Source of the DNA: Rhopalosiphum padi
Taxonomy: Eukaryota > Arthropoda > Insecta > Hemiptera > Aphididae
Length of the DNA stretch: 64,000 nucleotides
NCBI RefSeq assembly: GCF_020882245.1
Contig: NC_083597.1
Location: 24,158,652 to 24,222,651 of the forward strand
Direction of reading: 5' to 3'
Positions 1 to 12,967 of this stretch are shown here, piece after piece. The position numbers and the translations under genes are program-made. How positions within the stretch are numbered: the first letter of the stretch is position 1; each line of letters starts with the position of its first letter. The notes under the pieces were generated by a model, which saw only the letters and a program-made list of their open reading frames with translations, had not been told where the DNA came from and ran no database searches.

Positions 1-870
1 AATTATTTTTACAATAAGCACAAATGGATGAAAGGACTTAAAGGGTTTGATTTTCTTGATTGAAGGAATTATTCAGTAATAATACTTCATGACCAGGTTG
101 AAGTGATTAGTGCACCAGTTATGCTTTAAACGCTAACCAGAGTCACCTGAGATTGTGTGGGAAGAAATGCTTTAGATGAAGAGATTTTGGTGGAAGCATT
201 TGTATAGTGTTTTAGTTGCATTTTTAACTATCAAGATAAGGAAGTCACTGTGGAGAGTATCATTTGATACATAAAATGGAGCTTTGGTTATCTGTCAGAG
301 GCATTTAGACTGGAAGGTTTAGATTCTATTTATGTTTAAAACATTGGCTATTGTGGATAGATAATTTAATTTTTGTAGATGATATCAAAGAGTTGATACT
401 GAAAAGCGTGTAATGAAGAAGGATTATATATTGTGTCTGTGTATGTGAGAAAATTTGGAAATTGATCTCTATGGAGTGGCTACCAACTAACTCCATATAG
501 TTGGTAGTGTGTGATAATTTTAATATCTATATTTTAATTTGACTTTACCGTTCTATAAAAACAGATTTTATAATTCTATTTTTTTTTTTTTTTTAATACA
601 ATAATGTAATTTTAAAAAAAATGTTTACATGATAATCTATCTCTTTTAAGCTGAAAGCTTGTGTTAGAGATAGAAAGTAACAGAACTTAACTAAAATTCA
701 TGTGCATATATAGCAAATTAACAACAAAAAATGATAAACAAGAATATACAGATAACAAACAATTTAAACACAGCAATAGAAACTAAAATAAAAATATTTT
801 TAACTTATTAGAGAGAACAACCAATTATATACTATATAATATGTCTATATTGATATTTATTTTCTCCTAG
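1..870 (+). other. Intron (and possibly upstream exon remnant) of the TPR-like gene
   Basis: No open exon was recognised. Bases 1-520 are visibly less AT-rich than the introns that follow but carry stops in all plus frames, so they may be decayed repeat sequence. From 520 to 870 the sequence is typical AT-rich intron, ending in a good polypyrimidine tract and acceptor (tttctcctag) at 861-870. Confidence 0.5.
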
Positions 871-3800
871 GTTCTAGAAGCTGAAGCTGGTTTAAATGCT
901 GCAAGATCTGAGGTTAAAGATACAAAAGCTAAAAGTGAAGATAAAGAAATGCGTGCAAAACAGCTTTTACAACATGTTAGGAGTAGGATTCAAAATCTTA
1001 CAAGAGAACTTGATACTACTAAAAAACAACGTGATGGCTTAATAGCCCGATTAGATCAAGCAGAAAGTGGTAAAAGCCTATTCATTTAACTATACATTTA
1101 TAATATTTCTAAGTGATGTTATATATATATATTTTTTTTATATACTATATAAAAATAATTTTTTGTTAATGTTAGGTGGTCGAATACAGGAATTTCAAGT
1201 TCAAATATCTCGTATAGAAGCAGAAAATCGCAAACTTATTGCAGAAAAAGAACAGATCACAGCAGAAAAAGATCGCTTGTCTCATGATATACAAATGTTA
1301 AATCATAGAGTTACAGCTTTAATGAGACAATTTTCAAATCAACAAGTATGTTATATGTATATGTAAATATTATATTCTTTAATTAATTCATTTCTTTAGT
1401 TTATTTCATTTTTGTATTTATAGTTTTGGTTTTAAAAAAATGTATACAATTTTCTCATTGAGAATTTTATGCCTAATTAATGGAATCCTTTTTATCTAGG
1501 TAAAACCATCTACTAGTACTGGTCCTGATAAAGTTGCCGTTGAACCTCCAACAGCCAATATTAAACCTTTAGGACCTGCAGTTAATAAGCCACAAACTGT
1601 AAGTAATAAGTATACTTAATATTTTATCTTAAAATTTCTTTTTCTTTTTAAAATTAAATATTACTAATGCAACTTACATAAATTATTTTCAGGTACACCA
1701 GTCTGTTACAGTTAACCCATGGCGTTCTGCAGCTGCAGAAACACCATTGGCTAGTATTAAGCCCATGACAATGCAGCCTAGAAGTGTAGTAGTATTGCCT
1801 ACTAGTCAAACATCGTCCACATCAAGCCAAAGGTATAATTTATTATTGTTCTGAAGTTTTCTTTTTAGAAAATAATTTATATTTCACTTTCTTAGTTATA
1901 TGACACTTATTAGGTGATTAAAAGCTGATATTATATTTACAGGGTTGGACTAGCTCATACAGACGGCCCGGAAAATTATTTTTAAACCGGCCCCTGCTCT
2001 CATTATTATTAACATTTTATATATACAAAGGCCCCCCGCCGCACTGCTTTTTTTTACTTGCCCAAAAAACCTACTGCAATCACGATAGGCTCATTTTCAT
2101 TTCGACCTATCAGGAGATATACCGGTGTTCCGGTGGCCTAGTCCAATCCTGCATACTTATAACTTACACAAATATAAAAATAACATTTTAATATTTCAGT
2201 TCAATGAGTGGAACAAGTAGTAGTACAACTATTACTGTTCATCCACAACAACCACAGTCTGTTGATATCAGTAGCAGTGGAGGTAATGCTTTAGACTCTT
2301 CAGAAGCTAATAGCACAGCACAAAGCCGTCATTTAACCAGCAGTACTTTAGTACAACATGTTGAAGTATGTTGTTTATTTATTAAAATACAATAATATAC
2401 TCATATATATTATACATTTGATAATTTTAAATGCTTTAGGGGTCTGAATCAACACCAACAGTTTCTGATTCTAATGAAACAACTGCTGCTACTCCTCCTT
2501 CAATCTTACCGCTACAACAGTTAATAGGAAGTGCAGCAGCTCCAAGTGTTACTGCAGCACAAGCAAGTCCAGCCATCAGTATAGCTTTGGTGGTACCACA
2601 AGGCAGGGAACAGGTGCAAACAACTGTGTCTCAACCAACTACAGTGTCTGTATCAACAGTATCTCCTTCACAAAGTCAAATAGATAGGTGAAAGATATTT
2701 AATAATTTTAAAGATGTATATTGAATTTAATTTAATGTAATAATATATTTTAGATACAGTGTGCAAAATGAAAATAGTCAGGCAATGGAAAGTAGTAACA
2801 GTAATATTGCTAGTTCTTCAGCCCCAGGTCCCTCAACAGAATCAGAACCATCCGTTGTTACTGCTTGTACTAGTGGACCTAGTTGTTCCTCTCTAGACAC
2901 TACAACACATTCTAACAGCACTCAAAGAAAACGAAAAGCTGATCTCCTTGTGACTTCATATGTAAGTATTATACAAATGAATAATTCCATTTATTTTAGT
3001 TAAATATTTAACTTGAGAAATACAATTTTATTATTAAATTTTTCAAGTTATCAATGAATAATCTTTGCTATCATAATAACTTTCTTAGAAATAAACTACT
3101 TTTTAAAATCTATTGTCAGTTAATATTTAATTGAATATTAATAATTAATTTAAGTTCAAAAAAAAATAAAAATACAATTTTGGGGGGGGGGGGGAAATGT
3201 TATGTTTTTAAAGGATTATTTTAAAAGGATTAACAATGAATGGAGATAAGTTTTAAGTTACTTGTGTACGGTAGAATATTTTAACATATTTAACATATAC
3301 TACTGTTACAATCCAACACTTGAAATACATATCTTCGTGGTCATGAACACCTTTTGTTAGTCCAGTAATATGTATTTTATTAAATTAATATTTTTTGAAC
3401 AAAATTATAATTGACAATTTGTGTGTCAATTTTTAACCATTGTTGAGTACTGTTACAACCAAATTTTGAGTTTATTATGTAAGACTGTAATTTTATGGTT
3501 TTAATATTGCCTTTAAGTGTCTGATATTATTATCTCTAACCATCTGATGAGCCATTGTGATAGACTCTAATACATGATATTATTGACAAGATTGATGGTT
3601 GTTGTCATAATGATTTTACTAGGTGGGATTGTTATTGTCACACAATAATATAATTTTTTGGACTTTTTATTTTTAATTGACATCTGAATTTGACTCTTAC
3701 TTGTAGACGCATGTAGTTTTTATTAAAAATTTAAAATAGTGCAATTAGCACTACACTTTACATAATTTGTTTGTATCATTAATTGCCTAATTAATTGTGA

Positions 3801-6800
3801 CACCATACCTTTTTGTGTATAGGTTAAATATATTTAATATTATAGAAATTTACTTGGTACATATACAATTATGTTATATTATACAATTTATTTTTTATTT
3901 TAGATGAAAAGATCTAAATCTTTTATGCCTAGAGAAGAAAACCGTAGAGAAATGGAATATGAAGCACCAACATCATCTCAGAGAGATTCAGAAGTTAGCA
4001 ATTCATATATTGGTCCAGAGAGTAATCCACAAGATAATAATAAGGTATTTGCACTTCTAATTGTTTGATGATGTGTTAGTATCTTATAGTAACAGTGACT
4101 AAAAATGGCAATTTCAAATTAATGATTAATGATGACTTATTATATTGATTTTTTTGATACAAATGAAAGTAACAAATTTCTGCATATAAAATATATACAG
4201 AAATATATTTTTCAAGCATACCCGTTTATAATTGTAATTATATGATATGCATTTCTTAAAACAAAACTTTAAAACCTCAAATTTGATGGCTATAATATAG
4301 TTTTAGATTTAATACAATTTTGAATTTAATTTCATGTTTTATTTATGAACAAATTACTATATTATTTAACATGTAAAACATTTGATTTTTGGGTCTTAAT
4401 GTAACCCAGAATTAAATATTTATTATTTACATTATTATTCATTTTTGTAGGAAGTTGAGGCAAGTACAGATATGGAAGTTACAAGTGAGGCTACCCATGA
4501 AAACAACGAGGTTGATCTAACTAGCCAAGAATGCACTGCAGACACAAATAATATGAATGAAACAAATGATATTCAAAATGAAGAAACAGAACAAAGTACT
4601 TTTTTAATTTTATTAAGTATTTACAGTGTATATCCAATTTACATCTAACTTAATATTCCTACTAGTGGTGGGCATACCCGGATTTGAAAAATCTGAATTT
4701 TCCAGATTATTCAGATATTCAGATTTCATATCCATCCCTAATTCCTACATAGACTGATAGGTTGACGTATAGATTATGTTACTATATTATTTGCTCCCCA
4801 AATTAAATTTCAAAGTTCCTTCTCGTTTCATAGGGTTCATATTACACCTGCTCATTCTTCTAATTATAATGCAACAATCTGATAAACAATAATGTTTTAA
4901 GTTTGTATTCTCTCTTACCTATAGTCTGTCCTGCGAGAGAATGCGCCGATTCTGCGCAACCCCTTACGTCACCATGCTATCAAAACTGGTTCGCTGATGA
5001 CTGGGTATCATTAGGGAATGTGCAGAAAAACTGATTTTGATCGGTCTGTGGTGCATTCTCTTGCTAAACAGAGTATAGTTAAACTTATTTTTTATAATTT
5101 ATCGTATACTTCCATTATGTATTTATTTATTTCTTTTGTATAGATATAATTAATAATGTGATATACTATATGTGATATATATTAGATTTATTGCCTATAA
5201 AATAAATATGGTTTTATATTTTTTAGTAACAGGAGAAAATACACCAGAACATTCATCAAATGCTGAAGCTACTGCCATGGCTATTATTGAAGAAGATTCG
5301 CCAGAAATTATTCATTTTCAAGAATTTCAAAACACACCTGTTTCTTCAGCGGTAATAAATTATTATTTTTAAAAAGCTTTGATTTTTATTTTGATTCATA
5401 ATCAATAATAATTGTTTTTTAAATAATATATTACAGAGCTGTGAAGAAACTAAAGCTACCGATAATGTAACATCAGATGCAGAATCAAGACAAAATGAAA
5501 GTGATTCAACTCCAATTGAACCTCAAGCTGGTATGTACATTGTATTTATTAATTCAACTTTTAATGACTGATCTAGGCTAGGGTATAAGTATCATTGAGT
5601 CATTAATGACATAATTTTTAAATGATCTGAATCTGGGTAGAGTATACAAACCAGTATGTGGTATAAGTTAACAATGTCAGCTAAATCTATACTTAAATTG
5701 GGCCATTAATTTGAAATGTAAGAGGGTAAGATGTTAGGTTTTATTGTGTGTTACTCATAATTAGAGCACATATTTTTTTGCTTTAAAAATTATCAAAATA
5801 TTCCATATAATATGCATTCAAAACCATAAAAATATACAAGAAAAATTGTTAAAAAAATGTATTTGATTTACTAATTTAACAACTTTAAATAATTAATAAG
5901 GTCTAAACTTATTGAAAAAAACACTTTTTAAGAATTATTTGAATAAATTAATATATTTTTAAAATTGTATTTTTTATTTAAATAATAACCAATCTTCCAG
6001 TTTTCCTTCATTGAAGCTGTGACGTTTATCTGTTAAGAGCACATTGTACTTGCTGTGTTGTCTCTGTCTTACTAACATACATTATAGCAAATTTTTGTTC
6101 AGCAGAACACATTGTATGATTTTAGCTTTAATATTAGAGTACATTTATCTATTATCAAATTTAAAAGTAAGAATATTATCTAGGAAATGTCATGTGCTAT
6201 TGCCTATTATTGATATTATCATTTTAAAGCAAGTTATGAACGTTTTAAAGTTGTAATATTTTACAGTTATAACTCACTGCAAATGTGTTGAAATCTGAGC
6301 CCTATAAATAATTGTTCACAAATTTTAGTTTTTTACCTTTTATTTTACGAACATTATCACCTGATATTTGATAATCAGAATATAATAAATGAGTGAGAAT
6401 AAAAATAAATTGTAACGCCAACGTTGAAAATAATTTGTTTAAAATAATTTAATTACTTATGTGTAAAAGAACGAATGTGCACATCAATTCCATTATAACA
6501 TGAGTTGAGTGTTTTGACTTGTTTTAATTTTTACTCTTTTGTGCATACTGGTACCTTCCAGCGGCTTGGTTGTTTGGCCTTCTTCGAAATAACCCAATCC
6601 AAATATTATATTATTTTCCTATTCTAAATATCTATATTTATATTTTTATAGTTTTAAATGTAATCTTAATAACACTACAGGTATTTAGTTGCATTATTAT
6701 GATTTTTGTTTTCAATTTTTCTTAAGTTTGGGTAGGAAGTGCATGTGCACTTGTACACATATATATGAGCCGCTACTGTTAGAATATTAGTAAGACAGTG

Positions 6801-7741
6801 ACAACACATGCGAGTATAATGTCCTCTTAACATATTTTTAATGATTGAAAAAAAATGTTTGAAGTCAACTAATGTAGGTTTGGTATATTTTAAGCAATTA
6901 AGTATTGTATGAGATCAATAAATATAATTTATTTATAGATACAATGTATACATTTAACATGTTAATTTCAAACTATTATAATTTTTAAAGATTACTGACA
7001 AAAACCAAAATTTGAAAAGGAAAAAATATACAATCTTATAAAAATCTATGTTCTACTCATAATGTGTGGTACAACAAATTTTTATTATAATTTAAAATAC
7101 TAAAACTATTTAAAACAAAAACAATCATAATATACTAAATATTATATTATTTTTTTTATGAAGGACCTTCAAGCGATGCCTTAGATACAGTTGGAGTTTC
7201 TCAATCAACTGAAACTGCTGAAACAGACACACTTGATTTAGGTAATTTTTGGCTTTAATGTTATTATTAATTTGACTCAAAATTAATAAACTTTTTTTTA
7301 ATAACTTTATAATTTGTTTTATTAATAATTATGAACCACAATATTATATTATTTAATATTTAATTCCTAAAAAAATATCTATCATTTAATGAAAAATAAT
7401 AATAAATTAATTATTTAGAACAAGAAACAGTTGAAATTTTGTCATCTGAAAACGAAGAAGAAACTGTTGAAATTAAATCAATTCATGGTACTAAAATCAA
7501 AATGTATACTTTGTAAGAAAATATACTTAATTATTTATTTTATTGTTTAGATATTGAAGAAACTCAGAATGATGATAGCCCTGATCATGATCATGATCAG
7601 GAAATAATTTCTGTCACCTCTTCTCCTAGCAAAGATAATGAAGCTGTTCGTGAGGAATCTCCTGTTGCTGGACCGAGTGGTGTAACTAGTGATTCATCAG
7701 CAAATGAACGCAAGCCTATAACATGGAATGAATCACCATGA
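871..7741 (+). CDS. Tpr: Nucleoprotein TPR / Megator-like, C-terminal part (5' end outside window)
   Basis: TPR forms the nuclear-basket filaments of the nuclear pore and acts in mRNA export and the spindle checkpoint (family knowledge). Fourteen exons join in phase: 871-1069, 1176-1345, 1500-1598, 1693-1832, 2200-2365, 2440-2687, 2754-2961, 3904-4044, 4451-4595, 5227-5351, 5437-5530, 7164-7241, 7419-7487 and 7551-7741. They give 690 C-terminal residues. The first two exons are heptad-like coiled coil rich in E, K, Q and R (for example RIQEFQVQISRIEAENRKL). Next comes a Ser/Thr/Pro/Gln-rich stretch with NPWRSAAAETPLASIKPM, then a basic patch (QRKRKAD...MKRSKS). The tail is long and acidic and ends near GPSGVTSDSSANERKPITWN. 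Coiled coil followed by an unstructured acidic tail is the TPR layout. The donor after 4595 (A|gtac) is weak. The name rests on architecture and partial motif recall; the gene itself is certain. Confidence 0.75.
1940..2151. mobile_element. hAT-like MITE in a TPR intron
   Basis: The terminal inverted repeats CAGGGTTGGACTAG and CTAGTCCAATCCTG match at 13 of 14 positions. Flanking 8-mers tatattta (1932-1939) and catactta (2152-2159) match 6 of 8, consistent with an aged hAT-type 8-bp target duplication. The interior is GC-richer than the intron and has no coding capacity. Confidence 0.7.
3179..3194. repeat. G homopolymer tract in a TPR intron
   Basis: A run of about 12 G sits in an otherwise AT-rich 940-bp intron (2962-3903). 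Similar G-tracts in this window lie inside MITEs, so this may be a remnant, but no inverted repeats were found around it. Confidence 0.5.
4919..5078. mobile_element. Short TIR element (MITE) in a TPR intron
   Basis: Near-perfect TIRs: CTATAGTCTGTCCTGCGAGA at the left, and a right end that reads, reverse-complemented, CTATACTCTGTTTAGCAAGA followed by GAATGCACC (left: GAATGCGCC). It is about 160 bp with no coding capacity. The superfamily is not assigned; TATA-type ends would suit a TA-targeting family. Confidence 0.7.
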
Positions 7742-9607
7742 AAAACTAAAATCATTTATTAAAAGTTATACAAAATGTTTATTGGCTTGTTTACAATGAT
7801 ATGTAAATTAACGAATTTTGTAACTAATTTTTTTTTATAATCATTTTTGTATTAAGTACTAACAAAATATACATGTTTCCCAAATATAATTAAATGTTTA
7901 ATTAAAATATATTGTATATTGTATTTTACTTGTACTATATTATTATCCCTGTCTTGTCTACTTAAGTATACTAAAGTAGCTAAGTAAAGACATAAAGTAT
8001 ATAATATTTATGTATTATAATGAACATTGTTTTTATCATTTTTAATCATGAATACAGTTAAGACTAAAGAAGCTATAATAGTTTCTTTACTATTTCGTTA
8101 ATTATTTCTTAATTAAATTCTGTTTAAGTTAAGTAACATAGTCAATAATTGACTAATGCACAGAGGTGTGACCAAACTACACATCTGACGTGTTATTGGT
8201 TGACTTAGTAAGGAGGAAAATCGGTCACCGCCTACTGTGTTTTTTCTTGAACAAACTATATATGTATTTGTTCTACAACCTTTATCATCACATGAAAATA
8301 TTTGAAGTTTATATAGAATTATTACATCGTGTTTAAATGTTATAATCTACAAAAATTGAAAAATACATATTGATATACTTGTATGATTGAAATATGTTTC
8401 ATAACTATTTTATTCAATAATCAATATGATTTTAAATAATTATATATTTTAATTTTTCAGGTTAGTAAATATGCATAAATGCATAATATGTTAATAAAAT
8501 TATACTATATAAAAGTTAGTTTACTTAATTTTGCAAGCAACATATTGATAGTTGCTGCATATCTGTTGTGTTCAATGACAGCTAGAAATTTTAGTTTGAG
8601 GGGGGGGGCAAAATTTCAAAATTGTTCATAATAATCATGGATTATATAAAGTCAAATACACAAGTATATAGGAAGTAATTAGTAATTAATTTCAATAAAT
8701 GAAAATAATAAAATAAATGATACAATTTATAACTTAATACTAGAATACAACTTCTTACATTTATTTAAAAAAAAGAATTATTTTTATATAAATACAAAAA
8801 TTTACTGTGGTAAATTTTTTACAAACTTACAAAATTACTCTTAACAATAATAATTATATATATGTATATATTTATCAATTCAACAACATTATCATTCAAA
8901 ATATATTTTTTTCAATATACAGTTTTTTTAAATTACCAAATTTTGTGCTACTAGTTGTGTTCATGATTAATAATATATTTAAGTATATCTTAAGTTATGA
9001 TAATTGACAACGCTGATTTTCTTAGCTTTTCTGAGGTTGACAGTAATTTATGGTGGTGTTTACATATTTACAATAATCTTAAATATACATTATAAAGTAA
9101 CCATTATTTATAGTAAAAAAAAAATTGGAGATTTAAATGTTTTCAATAAATAACAAGATAAATAGAAAAAAACTTGAAATTCTAGGTACCTACTTTAGTA
9201 CTTACAAAAAGTGTAGATAGAATCACATTTAATTTTAACTTTAGAATACTTCTTTGAGTAAACTGAAGCATTTGTTTCATATGTATTTTAAGAATCTAGG
9301 TCAAAATATTCAAATGTATCCGTTTTCTGAAAATAAGTACATACTACATTACACTTTACTTTATAATAAAATATGAATATATTATGTAATATATAAATTA
9401 CGTTAATAGTAATATCACAAAATATACTGCACACACATTAGTTAAATACTCAAATAATATAAAAAAAAAATATATACACACAATCAAAAAAATATTAAGT
9501 AAATTGCTAAAAAAATAATTACACTATCTTAATTCGAAAACCAGTTGCTAAATATAGGTACATAGTAATAAATAATAATGTATACTGTATTACTGAATAG
9601 TATAATA
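7742..9607. other. Intergenic: TPR 3' UTR and AT-rich spacer
   Basis: It begins with the 3' UTR of the TPR-like gene. The rest is AT-rich sequence with a G-tract near 8600 that resembles MITE interiors elsewhere. No gene, RNA or complete element was recognised. Confidence 0.5.
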
Positions 9608-9615
9608 GGTACAGC

Positions 9616-9787
9616 CAGTGTCGTACCCAGGATTTGTTTTCGGGGGGCGGGGGACTTTAACATTTATACTTAATTCTATAGGAAAATAGGAAATAATTAA
9701 AAAACATATATATATATATACACATACTATTTAAAATAATTTCGGGGTGGGCTTAAGCCCAAAAGCACCCCCCTGGATACAGCACTG
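9616..9787. mobile_element. hAT-like MITE with perfect 8-bp target duplication
   Basis: The left end CAGTGTCGTACCCAG mirrors the right end CTGGATACAGCACTG. The element is flanked by identical 8-mers ggtacagc at 9608-9615 and 9788-9795. It is 172 bp with a G-tract and no ORF. The intact duplication points to a fairly recent insertion. Confidence 0.88.
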
Positions 9788-10256
9788 GGTACAGCCACTG
9801 AGTTACAGCTTATAGTCCGTATGGAATAGCGTCTCGTGAAATTTCCTAGTTGAAATACAATTATTATTATTTATTATATATTATTACATTTTACCTTTGT
9901 CGTAGGTGCGTGTATGTATACAACACGTCGATCTATGAGTTGAGCTTGGTGAGCTTTGTTAATATTATATACATCAAGTATCAACAAATAAAAAATGTTT
10001 GAAAATTATTTTACATTTTAACTATACATTATATACACCTACAATATTTTATATTATTTGAGTATTTGAATTAATTTTATTGGAAAACAAAGTGGAATGT
10101 AAGTACTTATTTTCGGAAAAACGGACACATTTGGATATTTTGTCCGTGGATGATATTTTGACCGATTTACCGTGTTTTAACTCTTAAGGTAAAGACAATA
10201 TATTTTTTCTATAATAGTATAATAAACAATTATTACCTAATACTAATATTTTCAAA

Positions 10257-10510
10257 ATTATAATCATTTGCGTAAATAGGATGTGCTCTCATAAAAAAAA
10301 TCAAGGTTCAAATCTACAGATGCACATTAATTGACATCCATTCCACATATTAAAATATAACCATTGGGGTTTTGTAAATCTTTTTGATAGGAAAACCTAT
10401 GCAAAAGAAGAAGGAGCTAAAAAGGCATTAGTTCTCTCCACCTTAAATTGTATTAATTGTAACTCGCGGCCATAGATATTAGGTAGCGAAACGTTTGCCG
10501 GGTCAGCTAT
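10257..10510 (+). repeat. Possible SINE-like remnant
   Basis: The stretch is less AT-rich than its flanks and contains GGTTCAAATC (near 10304), which resembles a pol III B box. No clear A box, poly-A tail or target duplication was found, so this is only a suggestion. Confidence 0.2.
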
Positions 10511-10579
10511 AAAATATAAAAAGTCTTTATAGAAAACGTTTATTATTATTATACTATACTAGCTATAAATTATTTGAAA

Positions 10580-10651
10580 CAGTGGCGTACTTAGACCTGA
10601 ACTTTGGGGGGGGGGTTATCCCCAAAACCCTCCCCATTAGTACTGCCACTG
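10580..10651. mobile_element. 72-bp hAT-like micro-MITE with perfect target duplication
   Basis: CAGTGGCGTACTTAG at the left and TAGTACTGCCACTG at the right form the TIRs. Identical 8-mers atttgaaa flank it at 10572-10579 and 10652-10659. The interior is essentially a G-tract facing a C-rich run, so the whole element could fold as a hairpin. Confidence 0.88.
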
Positions 10652-10869
10652 ATTTGAAATGTATACATTTTTAATCTATATAATAAAATAGAGACAATAG
10701 ATTTAAAGAGTTTGGTTGAACCCACTAATCTCTGGAACTACCAAGTACCAGTCGGATTTAAAATTTTTTTTGCACTTGGATTCAATTCTTAAGGAATGTT
10801 GTAGCTATTATAGCCTATAGGCTATTTGACACCACATAACGACTCTTAGGAGTCGTGCGAAAGGAAAAA

Positions 10870-11045
10870 ATGTCAGAAAGGACGCTTGAAGAAAACGAAG
10901 TGATAAGCATGATGGCCACATTGGTGCTATGCGACGTGTGGGTCGGGAGTCGACGTCAGAAGGATGAAATGCATTTTAAAAAGTTGGTGAAATTGTAGAG
11001 ACTACGGGATTTTGAGGAGGAATTTTTTTAGGAGCACCTAAGTGC
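10870..11045 (+). pseudogene. Possible transposase fragment (PIF/Harbinger-like?)
   Basis: The plus strand reads as protein-like sequence in one frame: MSERTLEENEVISMM, later HFKKLVKL, a stop, then RLRDFEEEFF and another stop. The pattern 'FxxLV-EL-RL-DxEEFF' resembles the N-terminal part of Harbinger/ALP1-type transposases. It is broken by in-frame stops and no DDE motif is visible. The family assignment is weak. Confidence 0.25.
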
Positions 11046-12239
11046 ACAAGAATAACTATTTTGCTTTTATAATAAATAATTCATATATTTCAAATTACAT
11101 AAATTAAAAATATTAATAAAATTCTTATTAATGTTGTTATCAAATCTTATGTATATGTAATTTATAATTACATGCTCCTTTTTATGTTTCGAATAACACA
11201 CCACAAGGGACCTTCTCATTCCGATAGTCAAAAATGTTGCTAAAACTATACCAACGCTTCCACCTTAAACTAGCAAATCAGTAATCACCGAAACTCCCTC
11301 ATCCAAAACCTCTCTTCCCGAACAATCCTAGGTGGCCCTGGCCGACGTCTAAAGCTTAGCTGGTGTCGTGATTTACTACAAATAACAAATACTATATTAT
11401 ATCATTTATTCCATATACGTTGTATAAAGTATTTGCTTACTAGTTGACTAACCACTCCCACCTGGCCATCTATGCCATGAAATACTATTATTGAATAGTT
11501 TCTTCAATCAAGCCAACCAAGTCTTTTTTTTCTAACTATCCGTCATCTAATTTTTTTTTTTAAATACTGATTGTACAAATTATAGTAAATATGACATAAA
11601 AAAAAAACTTTACTTTTTAGAGGCCTATACTAACATTTTTATTGGGACATTTGGTATTGGTAACCTGCACAATTTAATATTGCATATTATTTGCATTGTA
11701 CACTGTACACAGTACACTCGTTCTTCGTAGTTTTAATCATGACAAAATATATGTTATGTATATTATATTTTCTACATATTTTTTGTCATGGTTATACATT
11801 TATAATTATAAATTATGATTAATTATGTATTAAAAATAATTATTATAATAAACATGATAACATGATTATTATCATTTAAATTATCTATAAATTATAATAC
11901 ATTTTATTCAACAAAAATGCAATTTGTACACAGCATAATACAAATGTAGAATAAGATTTAATTTAATTCATAGTTTGTACCTATTGATTATTGTGGAACT
12001 TTGAATTTGAACATTCAACATAATAAAAATTAAAAATAAATATTTACAACTTTACAAGGACCAAGGACTTCTGGATAGATATTTCTTGGCATAAATGACG
12101 AACTTTATTTTACTCCATGATCACTGGAAAATGTATCATTCACGTTACTGGCATACCATATTATACCATAATGTTTAGACATCGTCGGCATGCTGTAAAC
12201 AACATCCCCATGTAGAAATTCAACATAACCTATCATACG
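11046..12239. other. Intergenic AT-rich spacer
   Basis: AT-rich and low in coding potential. A GC-richer patch at about 11200-11370 could be a decayed repeat. No gene recognised. Confidence 0.5.
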
Positions 12240-12967
12240 TTAACATTACTCGTTAGCGCGATATTCGTAATTGTAAACATAATTCGCCGTTTGATTAATA
12301 TTTACGTCCAATTACTCCGATTCCATTCCAGACATTATAAGCTACCGAACGCGATTTATTTAAAGTAAGTATACGTACCAACGCTGCTCACTCACATTAG
12401 GTGTTCGACATGAAGATTAACTTCGATCGACTGGTGAAATTCGAATTTACATGTGCGAACGAAACGCACGTGTCGCCGGTTAGACAACATTCATAGTTTA
12501 CCTGCTTGTTTTGATGTCGGAATGTCTGTCGTAGCGTCAGCCGTCTGTCCACGAGGCGTCTAATTTTAGTTGTTCTGTGCGCCTATCTCTTCGATCGTAT
12601 GATTCCTTCTGAACGAGACAGGCGTGTCACACCGGTGGTTGTTTGTATTTGATTTCGATAAAAATAAGTTCCATTAAAAACGCGATTTTTGTTGACATGA
12701 GGTTCTTCTAGAGATGTTTCGCACGTTTTTGCCTTTCTCGACAAAGTAGTTAATCAACATTTTAGCATGATATGAAATCAGAACTTTTTTTACTACCTGT
12801 TCATAAAGTCAGACGTAAAATAGAGTTGTACAGCTAAGTTCTTGATTCTTTGTTTGGAGTCGAGATTATTATAAACAGTTTTTGTGTTAATTTTAATTGT
12901 TTCAACCATCATATATTAGTGATTCAGTAAACCTTTGAATAATATAATATTTGTATTACATTTTAGG
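12240..12967 (+). promoter_or_regulatory. Snu13 promoter, non-coding first exon and 5' intron (inferred)
   Basis: Local GC and CpG content rises at 12240-12650. A strong donor AAA|GTAAGTAT at 12364/12365 can pair with the acceptor attttag ending at 12966, just before the Snu13 ATG. That would give a 602-bp 5' UTR intron. A 28-codon open frame from ATG 12411 lies inside this intron and is not supported further. Confidence 0.5.

Noticed and set aside
12411..12497. 28-codon frame upstream of Snu13
   Set aside because: It lies inside the inferred 5' intron and has no recognisable domain.
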